Assembly: GCA_041300525.1 (NCBI GenBank)
Contig: JBGLNJ010000001.1
Coordinates: 4,836,001 to 4,900,000, forward strand
Source of the DNA: JBGLNJ01 sp041300525
GTDB taxonomy: Bacteria; Chloroflexota; Anaerolineae; Fen-1058
Reading direction: 5' to 3'
Length of the DNA: 64,000 nucleotides
Under the pieces are notes generated by a model that saw nothing but the letters and a program-made list of their open reading frames with translations, ran no database searches and was not told the origin of the DNA. The translations under genes were made by a program, and so were the position numbers. This document shows positions 18,173 through 25,498 of the stretch, in pieces (position 1 is the first letter of the stretch; each line of letters starts with the position of its first letter).

Positions 18173-18802
18173 CTATCTCAATCCTAAAGCGCGCAACGCC
18201 GCGCGCACATCCGGCTTTTGATCCGCGCCCGGCCACAACCACCGGGGCAAAACGCGCAAACCGGGCAACACGGTGGAACGATACACCCCCGTCTCATCCG
18301 GCGCAAGCGCGACGTACTTGCCCTCGCCGCCCAAAACGTACACTTGAATCTGCTCGACCAGCGGGTTGACCAGCCAGTACTCTCGGACGCCGGCTTGCTC
18401 GTAATCCCGCATCTTGATGCCCCAGTCGCGCCCGGCGGTATCAGGCGAGGTGATTTCCACCACCAGATCGGCTGGGCCTTCAATACGAGTGGGCTTGACG
18501 CGATCCGAATGCTCATTAGCAACGAAAGATACATCCGGCACATAGCGTTGAGCGCCCAGACGCATTTCTACTTGCTCCCCAAAGACTTCGCCCAGCTTGC
18601 GCTCTTCAACAAATTCGTTCAACACGTGGGACAAGAACTTTTGGAGCCGATTGTGCTGTATGGATGTTGGCGACATGGTAACCACCTCCCCGTTGATCAA
18701 CTCGGCCTTGACGTCTTCGCTGAGCGACTCGTAGAGTTGTTCGGGCGTCTGCTTCTTCTTGCGCGACCGAGTCGCCGTCATCGTGATCGGTTGCACAGCC
18801 AT
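18173..18802 (-). CDS. Uma2-family (DUF820) PD-(D/E)XK endonuclease-like protein
   Basis: About 209 residues from the ATG at 18802, chosen because GGAGG precedes it at ideal spacing. Family motifs: ELINGEVVTMSPTSIQH near the N-terminus, RYVPDVSFV, PADLVVEITSPDTAGRDWG (Asp…Glu-x catalytic strand region), KMRDYEQAGVREYWLVNP and IQVYVLGGEG. Uma2 proteins have a restriction-endonuclease-like fold and are highly amplified in Chloroflexota and cyanobacteria; their biological role is not established. It appears complete. Confidence 0.92.
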   Translation of the reverse strand: MAVQPITMTATRSRKKKQTPEQLYESLSEDVKAELINGEVVTMSPTSIQHNRLQKFLSHVLNEFVEERKLGEVFGEQVEMRLGAQRYVPDVSFVANEHSDRVKPTRIEGPADLVVEITSPDTAGRDWGIKMRDYEQAGVREYWLVNPLVEQIQVYVLGGEGKYVALAPDETGVYRSTVLPGLRVLPRWLWPGADQKPDVRAALRALGLR

Positions 18803-18869
18803 CGCGTTACCTCCTTCCGTGCTGCGTGTTCCGTCACGCGGTAGCACGCTGCACGCGCAATACGTTCAG

Positions 18870-19445
18870 CTACTTGTTCCCTTGATTCACCAGGATCCCC
18901 ATATTCGCCGGCGGCCAATAAGCCAGCCGCGCTCGACCGACGAGCCGGCTCAACGGGATCGGCCCCAAGCGGCGCGAGTCCAGGCTGCCGTCGGGCGCGC
19001 GATTGTCGCCCATCACAAACACTGCGTCTGCCGGGACGCGCACCGGGGCCACGTTCCCCGCCGTCGGCCCGCTGACGTAAGGCTCGCGCAGCGCGACGCC
19101 GTTCACGAGCACACGCCCATCGCGCACCTCGACCGTCTCGCCCGGCAAGCCGATCACGCGCTTGATGAGCGGCAGCGGCTCGCCCTTGACGGGAAAGACG
19201 ACAATATCCCCGCGCGAGGGCGCGCCGATGCGGTACGACACCTTGTCCAGAATCACACGCTCGTTGTCGTGCAGGTTTGGCTCCATGCTCTGGCCGTAGA
19301 CGATAGTGGGCTGGATGAAAATCTGTAGCGCCAGCGCCAGCAGCGCACCCAGGATCAGGCTCTGGCCCAGCTCGACAATTTCTTTCCACAGTTGATTCTT
19401 GCGCGGTTCAACCGGCGACGGTGTTTCTGTTGATGGTATATCCAT
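18870..19445 (-). CDS. lepB: signal peptidase I
   Basis: 191 residues. One N-terminal membrane anchor (SLILGALLALALQIFI) is followed by the catalytic Ser53 in YGQSMEPNL and Lys95 in LIKRVIGLPGE, and by the family boxes VFVMGDNR and SLDSRRLGPIP. The enzyme removes signal peptides from exported preproteins on the outer face of the membrane. It appears complete. The ATG lies just after a short AT-rich intergenic repeat that separates it from the dehydratase tail. Confidence 0.95.
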   Translation of the reverse strand: MDIPSTETPSPVEPRKNQLWKEIVELGQSLILGALLALALQIFIQPTIVYGQSMEPNLHDNERVILDKVSYRIGAPSRGDIVVFPVKGEPLPLIKRVIGLPGETVEVRDGRVLVNGVALREPYVSGPTAGNVAPVRVPADAVFVMGDNRAPDGSLDSRRLGPIPLSRLVGRARLAYWPPANMGILVNQGNK

Positions 19446-19503
19446 TCAAGCTCCCTTATCGAATGGCGAATGATGAATCCAATTCTAACACCAAAATCTA
19501 AAA

Positions 19504-19868
19504 TCAGAAATCCAAAATTCTCAATAGCATCGCCGGATCGGCGTTGCCGCCCGAAACAATCACGCCCACGCACTTGCCCTCGACGCCGTCTACCTTGCGC
19601 GCCATCAAGGCCGCCACCGGGACCGCGCCCGTCGGCTCGGCCAGCAGCTTCATCCGTAGCAGCATAAAGCGCATCGCCTCGATCACGTCCGCGTCGGTGA
19701 CGAGCGCGATCTCATCCACCAGCCGGCGCATGATCTCGAACGTGATGACGCCCAGCGACGTGGTGCGGATGCCGTCGGCGATAGTATCTGGAACAGGGAT
19801 GGTGACGCGCCTGCCCGTCCGCAGCGATTGCCAGGCATCGTTGGCCGGTTCGGTCTCCACACCCATGA
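19504..19868 (-). pseudogene. PLP-dependent threonine/serine dehydratase, C-terminal fragment
   Basis: About 120 residues of the C-terminal part of a fold-type II PLP enzyme (IlvA/TdcB type). It shows RRVTIPVPDTIADGIRTTSL, then LVTDADVIEAMRFMLLRMKL, LLAEPTGAVPVAALM and the PLP-phosphate binding-like IVSGGNADP. The Lys-containing N-terminal half is absent: the reading starts at a junction at about 19868 with an HtrA sliver on the other strand. The last residues (RILDF) and the stop come from a short AT-rich repeat. Confidence 0.8.
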
Positions 19869-19962
19869 CGCGCACTCAGAAGGCCATTGCCATCGGGAAC
19901 CCCTTTGGGTTTTCCCATACCCTGACGACCGGCATTGTCAGCGCACTCAACCGGGCGATCCG
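19868..19962 (+). pseudogene. about 95-bp sliver of an HtrA/DegP-type serine protease
   Basis: In the third + frame the reading QKAIAIGNPFGFSHTLTTGI, then VSALNRAIRS, is the strand and loop preceding the catalytic-Ser region of HtrA proteases (the family shows GNPFG…TTGIVSA). It begins at the dehydratase junction and ends where the dehalogenase reading starts in another frame (the shared bases CGATC lie at the joint). Nothing else of HtrA is present nearby. Confidence 0.7.
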
Positions 19963-20697
19963 ATCGAGCTTGCAGCGGATTTCAAATGGGTCATTGTCCT
20001 GGTCAACGAAATGGGCTATGAGTATATGCAGCAGTCGCCTGCGGTGGAGCCGGAGACGGACCTGGGCTATTCCAAAGCGAGTTGGTGCGCCGCTTCTCTC
20101 GCCACGTTCATCGCGGAGCTGGGCTATCGCGCCATTCCGGCGGTCAACGAGCTGGGCATCAGCGTCGCGATGGCGGTGGATGCCGGGCTGGGAGAAATGG
20201 GACGGCACGGGCAGTTGATCACACGCGAATTCGGCCCGCGCGTCCGGATCAGCAAAGTCTTTACGAATCTGCCGCTCGTTCCCGATTTGCCGGTTGACCT
20301 GGGCATTCAAAAGTTTTGCGAAAACTGCGCGCTGTGCGCCAAGTATTGTCCTGGCAAGGCGATTCCCGCCGGCCCGCGAACCGCTCAAGCCTGGGATGCT
20401 TCCAACGTGCCGGGAATGAAAAAGTGGCCGATCAAAGCGATGAGCTGCCTGGACTGGTGGGTCAAGAACGGGATGCACTGCTCGGTTTGCGTTCGGGTTT
20501 GTCCGTGGAACAAGCCCGATACGTTCTTGCACCGGTTCGTCAAATTGCTGGCCGAGCGGAACGTCATGACCAGCCCATTGGTGTACCTGGACGAGCGGTT
20601 CGGATATGGCAAGCCGGCCAGGCCCAAGGCGCTGCTTCCCACCGCGCCCGTCGTCGTGACCTCGACGGACGATAGCACCAATTGGAATATAGATTGA
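19960..20697 (+). pseudogene. reductive dehalogenase-like iron-sulfur corrinoid protein, C-terminal half
   Basis: About 245 residues matching the C-terminal part of RdhA-type reductases. They include VDAGLGEMGRHGQLITREFG and PRVRISKVFTNLPLVPD. The first 4Fe-4S motif is FCENCALCAKYCP (CxxCxxCxxxCP) and the second is HCSVCVRVCPWNKPD. The characteristic end is LDERFGYGKPARPKAL. RdhA uses cobamide and two clusters to remove halide in organohalide respiration. The Tat signal and most of the corrinoid domain are missing because of the junction at about 19960, and no rdhB anchor gene follows. It is therefore a non-functional remnant. A QueG-like relative is the alternative, but the C-terminal motif favours RdhA. 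Confidence 0.82.
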
Positions 20698-20743
20698 TTG
20701 GCCTTTCAGAAATAACATAGCGACAGCATTGGGACGCCAAGAT

Positions 20744-20767
20744 GGGCGGGCATTGGGATGCCCGCCC
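20744..20767. repeat. REP-like hairpin GGGCGGGCAT-TGGG-ATGCCCGCCC
   Basis: A perfect 10-bp stem with a TGGG loop, in the intergenic region between the dehalogenase remnant and the nuclease-like gene. It shares the loop and CATTGGGATG core with 12931-12952. No T-tract follows, so it is more likely a REP element than a strong terminator. Confidence 0.75.
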
Positions 20768-20853
20768 TGCCATTTCCGATAGTGTTGCGCAGCCTGAAAT
20801 AAACGAGCCAGATGACAATTGTCAAAACGAGCTTATGGGTGTAATGTGTAACC

Positions 20854-21540
20854 GTGCCCAACATCATTGGTACCCTGAACGAAAAACCGCTCCATGCTGC
20901 CCTGAAGCAGTGGTACGCTCAAGCGGACGACCTGATCGAAGTGTCGGTGGACGGATTCACGGTGGACATCGTTCGAGGCGATTTGCTGATCGAGATTCAG
21001 ACGCGCAACCTGTCGGCCATCAAGCGCAAGTTGCTGGCTCTTGTAGAGCATCATCCCGTGCGGCTGGTCTATCCCATCGCTCAAGACAGATGGATTGTCC
21101 GGCAATCAAAGAATGGCAAGAGCGTACTGGGCCGCCGCAAATCGCCCAAGCGAGGCAGCGTTGAATTCGTCTTTGAGGAGCTTGTGAGCATCCCGCAATT
21201 GCTCGCCCATCCCAACTTTTCGCTGCAAGTGCTGCTCATCCAAGAGGAAGAAATTCGGCGATACGATGGCGCGCACAACTGGAGGCGCAAAGGATGGGGC
21301 ACGCACGAGCGCCGGCTGCTGCAAGTCGTGGAGCAACGGCTGTTTGAAACGCCGCAAGACATGCTGGCGATCATTCCCTCTACCTTGAAAGAGCCTTTCA
21401 CGACAACCGACCTTGCGCAAGCCACCCGCCATCCACTCCGGCTCGCGCAAAAGATGGCCTACTGCTTGCGTGCGATGGGCGCCGTCACAGCTGTGGGGAA
21501 ACGCGGTAGAGGCATCCTGTACGCTCGGACGGCTGCTTGA
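20854..21540 (+). CDS. putative PD-(D/E)XK-like nuclease with C-terminal winged helix, copy B
   Basis: 228 residues from the GTG at 20854; by eye roughly 80% identical to copy A at 6848-7543, with a two-residue deletion in the Arg-rich loop (VLGRRKSPKR). The putative catalytic strand VDGFTVDIVRGDLLIEIQT and helix NLSAIKRKL are conserved, as are EEEIRRYDG and the C-terminal wHTH (FTTTDLAQATRHPLRLAQKM, AYCLRAMGAVTAVGKRGRG). Conservation of the Asp/Glu/Gln positions in both copies supports function. The stop is 13 bases before the radical SAM start, suggesting co-transcription. The nuclease activity is inferred. Confidence 0.72.
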   Translation: MPNIIGTLNEKPLHAALKQWYAQADDLIEVSVDGFTVDIVRGDLLIEIQTRNLSAIKRKLLALVEHHPVRLVYPIAQDRWIVRQSKNGKSVLGRRKSPKRGSVEFVFEELVSIPQLLAHPNFSLQVLLIQEEEIRRYDGAHNWRRKGWGTHERRLLQVVEQRLFETPQDMLAIIPSTLKEPFTTTDLAQATRHPLRLAQKMAYCLRAMGAVTAVGKRGRGILYARTAA

Positions 21541-21553
21541 TAAGGATGCAAGA

Positions 21554-22688
21554 ATGAAACTCGCCTTGATTAGACCGAATATCGGGCGCTTGGAGCACAG
21601 CCTCTTTGTAGACGAGGCGCGGATGGAGCCGCTGCAGCTTGGTGTCATCGCGGGCCTCACATCGCCTGATGTTGAGGTCGTGTTGTACGATGATCGCGTG
21701 GAGGCCATCCCCTACGACGAGCCGATTGACCTGGCGGCGATCACGGTAGAGACTTTTACCGCCCGGCGCGCTTATGAAATCAGCGCAGAATACCGGCGGC
21801 GCGGGGTGCCGGTTATCATGGGGGGCATGCACGCCACACTCTTGCCGGAAGAAGTCAAGACGCACACGGATTCGATCTACATTGGCGATGCCGAATTTCT
21901 CTGGTCACAAGTGATTGCGGATGCCCGCCGGGGCAAGTTGCAACCCGTCTACAAGGCGGGTGTGGGCCCGCCTCAGCCGGGGGTATTGACGCGCCGCGAC
22001 ATTTTCAAGGGCAAAGGGTACCTCCCGATCACGCTGCTCCAGTTCAGCCGAGGCTGCCGGTTCAACTGCGAGTTTTGCGCGGTCAGCGCGTTTTTCGAAA
22101 AGACGCAGTACTGTCGTCCCGTGAGCGAGGTCGTGCAGGAAATCGAAGGACAAGCGCGCCGCCACCTTTTCTTTGTGGACGACAATATCCTGGCTGACCA
22201 TGCCGCTGCCAAGTCGCTGTTCCGCGCATTGATCCCGCTGAAGGTCAATTGGGTCTCGCAAGCCAGCATTGACATGACCCAAGACCGGGAGTTGATGGAC
22301 CTGATGGTCAAGAGCGGTTGCCTGGGCAACGTGATCGGCTTTGAGTCGCTCGACCCGAACAATTTGCGGGCGATGAGAAAAGCCCCCAACTTGATGGGAC
22401 ACTTTGAAGCGTACAAGCCCCAATTGGAAATGTTGCGCGACTATGGCCTCCAGACATGGGCCGCGTTTACGCTAGGCCACGATTACGACACGCGCGATTC
22501 CATCGAGCGCATGTTGGAATTCGCGTTGAAAAGCAAGTTCACCTTTGCGGCGTTCAACGTGCTCATGCCGTATCCGAACACTCGGCTGTACCACCGGCTG
22601 AAAGCTGAAGGCCGCTTGCTCTACGACGGCGCGTGGTGGCTTCATCCCGACTATCGCTTCAACTATGCCGCCTTTCGACCCAAGCTCA
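21554..22688 (+). pseudogene. B12-binding-domain radical SAM protein, 3' end truncated
   Basis: About 378 residues. An N-terminal cobalamin-binding Rossmann-like domain (MKLALIRPNIGRLEHSL; VPVIMGGMHATLLPEE) precedes a radical SAM core with SRGCRFNCEFCAVSAFF (CxxxCxxC cluster), the strand HLFFVDDNILAD and IGFESLDPNNLRAMRK. It could be a methylase or tailoring enzyme; the substrate is unknown. The C-terminus ends shortly after HPDYRFNYAAFRPK, where the permease reading takes over at about 22688, so the last segment is lost. The catalytic domain is present. Confidence 0.85.
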
Positions 22689-24099
22689 CGGTTTTGTGAA
22701 AGAGCCGCTGATTCGTTGGACGTTTATCACGCTAACGTTTCTGGTCTTGCTGCTTGTTTTCGCGCTCTATGGGGCGATTTTCCTCGGTTCGATTACCAGA
22801 CTGTGGGGCATTGACTATACGCTTGATTTTACGCACTATGGGCGCATGTTCGCGGCGGGACTGACGGCGATCCTGGACACGACTTTTCTCTCCGCGCTCG
22901 CCACTCCAATTGCGGGCATCGCCGGCATGGTGATTGCATATCTGGTCGTGCGCAAGACCTTTACCGGCAAAGAGGCGCTCGACTTTACGTCGAACCTGGG
23001 CGGCGCGGTGCCTGGGACGATCTTGGGCATCGGCTACATCATCGCCTTCATTCAGGCGCCAATGCCGGTCGTCATTTTGGTCTATGGGGTGCTCGCCTAT
23101 TATCTGATTGCGCCGGGCGCACGCAGTTTCATCGGGCGCGCCGTGATTCTGCTGGTGGGGACGCTGCTCGGCATGGGCATGCTCTGGCTCAATCTGAACG
23201 CGAAAGGACGCCAGCCATTTTTGGCAAACGATTGGCAGAAGCCCTTGGGGAATCTGCCGATTCTGGACATGCAGACTTGGTTGATGCTGCTCGGGGCTGT
23301 GCTGGTCGTGCTGGCGTTGTGCAGTCTATTCCTGGCAGAGGGCAAGTCGAGGCGTGCGATTGTGATCCTGCTCGTGCTGATGGCGGCGTATCTGGTGTCG
23401 CGTCAATACATTGCCGATCTCACATTGCCCATTACCATCTGGGGACGCGGGGTGGGCGGGGATTTTTGGCCGCGCTTTGCGGCTTCGCTTGCCAAGTGGA
23501 TCAATCTTCTCTTCCAACCTCCCATGGCGATCCTGGGGTTCACCTATACCGTGCTGGGGGCGTTCGCGGTGGGACGCTTGACGCAACGCGCGCGGGCGCC
23601 TGTTTCGATGGCACTGGTCGCTGTGGGTTGCGCGCTGACATTCTGGGACAGGCCGCTCGCACTCGTTGGGTCGCCGTACATCATTCTGGCCGCGTACGCG
23701 GTGCGAAGCTTGCCGACCTCGGTGCGCGCCGGCGTGGCGTCCCTCCAGCAAATTGATCCCGCCATCGAAGAGGCCTCTACGAATCTCGGCGCGGACGCAT
23801 CGCTGACGTTCCGCAAGATCACGCTGCCGTTGATTCTCCCGGCGTTCATCGCCGGACTGATCTTTAGTTTCGCGCGCCACATGACGTCACTCTCGGCCAT
23901 CATTTTCCTCTCGTCTGCCAAGTGGCCGATTCTGACGGCGTTGATCATGAGTGAAGTCGAACAGGGCGGCACGAGCGTGGCGGCGGCCTATTCTTTCGTG
24001 TTGATTTTGATCGTGCTCGTGGCCATTGGTCTGATGTATGCCGTCGTCGGTCGCGCGTTCCGCGGCGAAGGCGTCGAATTGACCATGGGCGCAGGATAA
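22688..24099 (+). CDS. iron(III)-type ABC transporter permease, N-terminal half missing, with a large internal insert
   Basis: The second permease half of an FbpB/SfuB-like protein. It starts FVKEPLIRWTFITLTFLVL at a junction; the first half expected in this family is absent. The EAA loop reads EEASTNLGADASLTFRKITL. Between GTILGIGYIIAFIQAP and YIILAAYAVRSLPTSVRAG there are about 200 extra residues with roughly five more membrane helices. Family members as I know them go almost directly from one to the other. It lies 12 bases before the ATPase gene, so it is in the same operon. Confidence 0.75.
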
Positions 24100-24111
24100 T
24101 GGAGTCTCAGC

Positions 24112-25194
24112 ATGTATCTCGTTCTTGAGCATTTGACCAAAAAGTTCGCGGCCCGGGGCAAGCAAGTGGGCGAAGTGAATGCCGTAGACGATGTTTCGAT
24201 CAGCATCGAGAAAGGACAGTTTGTCACGCTGCTGGGGCCGTCCGGCTGCGGCAAGACGACGACGCTGCGCCTCATCGCCGGGTTCGAGTTTCCCACCTCC
24301 GGGCATATTATCGTGGACAACCAACGGCTCGAAGACGTGCCGCCCAATCGGCGCGATATGGCGATGGTCTTTCAGAGTTACGCCATCTTTCCGCACCTCA
24401 ACGTGTTCGAGAACATTGCCTACGGGCTGAACGTCCAGCGGCGGCCTCAAGCGGAAATCAAAGAGCGCGCGGCCCGTGTGATCGAGCTGGTCGAGCTGAC
24501 CGGCCTGGAGAACCGCGCGCCGAATCAACTGTCCGGCGGCCAGCAGCAGCGCGTCGCGCTCGCGCGCGCACTCGTGATGGAACCCAAGGTGCTGTTGATG
24601 GACGAGCCGCTCTCGAACCTGGACGCCAAGCTGCGCGAACAAATGCGCACCGAAATCCGGCGCATCCAAAAGCAGTTGGGCATCACCAGCGTGTACGTGA
24701 CGCACGACCAGATCGAGGCGATGACGCTGTCGGATCGCGTGGTGGTGATGAGTCAGGGCAAGATCGAGCAAATCGGCCCGCCCAGCGACGTGTATCGCGC
24801 GCCGCAGACGCGCTTTGTGGCGGATTTCATCGGGCGGGCGAATTTCATCGAGGCCACCGTGCGCGAGCGGCGCAACGATCAACTGGTGCTCGACGCGCTC
24901 GGCGCGACGTTGACGGCGTCCACGTCCACCGAATACGCCACGGGCCAAGTGGTCACGCTCGTGGCGCGGCCTGAAATGATCGAGATAGATTCTCCCCAGG
25001 CGCACACGCAAGGTACCGTCCGCCGCGTGGTGTACCTGGGCAACGTCATCGAGTATGACGTGGAAGTGGGCGGCCAACTGCTATCGCTGGTCGAGCACGA
25101 CCCGCGCCGGACGACGATTCATCCTGAGGGGCAAGCGGTGAAGGTGCGGTTCTTGGAGGATTGTTTGTACGTGCTGCCGAAAGTAGACCGCTGA
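24112..25194 (+). CDS. ABC transporter ATP-binding protein, iron/spermidine-type (FbpC/PotA-like)
   Basis: 360 residues, complete. Walker A LGPSGCGKTTTLRLIAG, Q-loop VFQSYAIFPHLNVFEN, signature LSGGQQQRVALARAL, Walker B VLLMDEPLSNLDAKLR and H-loop VTHDQ. A C-terminal TOBE/MOI-like domain follows from about residue 240 (FIGRANFIEATV; VARPEMIEI; VVYLGNVIEYDVEVGGQ). It hydrolyses ATP to drive the adjacent permease; context suggests import of ferric iron or a small organic solute. No binding-protein gene is present in the window. Confidence 0.93.
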   Translation: MYLVLEHLTKKFAARGKQVGEVNAVDDVSISIEKGQFVTLLGPSGCGKTTTLRLIAGFEFPTSGHIIVDNQRLEDVPPNRRDMAMVFQSYAIFPHLNVFENIAYGLNVQRRPQAEIKERAARVIELVELTGLENRAPNQLSGGQQQRVALARALVMEPKVLLMDEPLSNLDAKLREQMRTEIRRIQKQLGITSVYVTHDQIEAMTLSDRVVVMSQGKIEQIGPPSDVYRAPQTRFVADFIGRANFIEATVRERRNDQLVLDALGATLTASTSTEYATGQVVTLVARPEMIEIDSPQAHTQGTVRRVVYLGNVIEYDVEVGGQLLSLVEHDPRRTTIHPEGQAVKVRFLEDCLYVLPKVDR

Positions 25195-25401
25195 CCGCCA
25201 ATGGCGGACGACGGACAGCAGACACTCACGCGGATCCTGACACGAGTCGGGCCGCGTTTTTGTTTGACCTGCACATTCACCCCGAAGGGCAAAACGTGCT
25301 ACAATCACAATCAAGTGCAAGCATGATACGTTTGATGTGAAATGACCGCAGGACATCTCTGCCAAAGTTAAAGTATCGCCATCTTGGGCAGGAGGTGTCT
25401 C

Positions 25402-25498
25402 GTGTACATTTCAATCGCAGACTTGATGCTCGTCACCTTTTTTCTGGTCGATAACTGGTATCAGCGCAAAGGCGCACGTTTGCTGGGCCGCACCGTCG
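25402..25498 (+). pseudogene. N-terminal sliver of a transposase, fused in frame to a GAF kinase
   Basis: The GTG at 25402 has GGAGG 6-10 bases upstream, and the first 32 codons (ADLMLVTFFLVDNWYQRKGA, RLLGRTVG) match the opening of transposases that begin with a …VDDWYQ… helix, as I recall the family. After GRTVG the reading switches in frame to a GAF domain. A possible -10 (TACAAT at about 25310) lies upstream. The native start of the kinase has been replaced. Confidence 0.55.
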
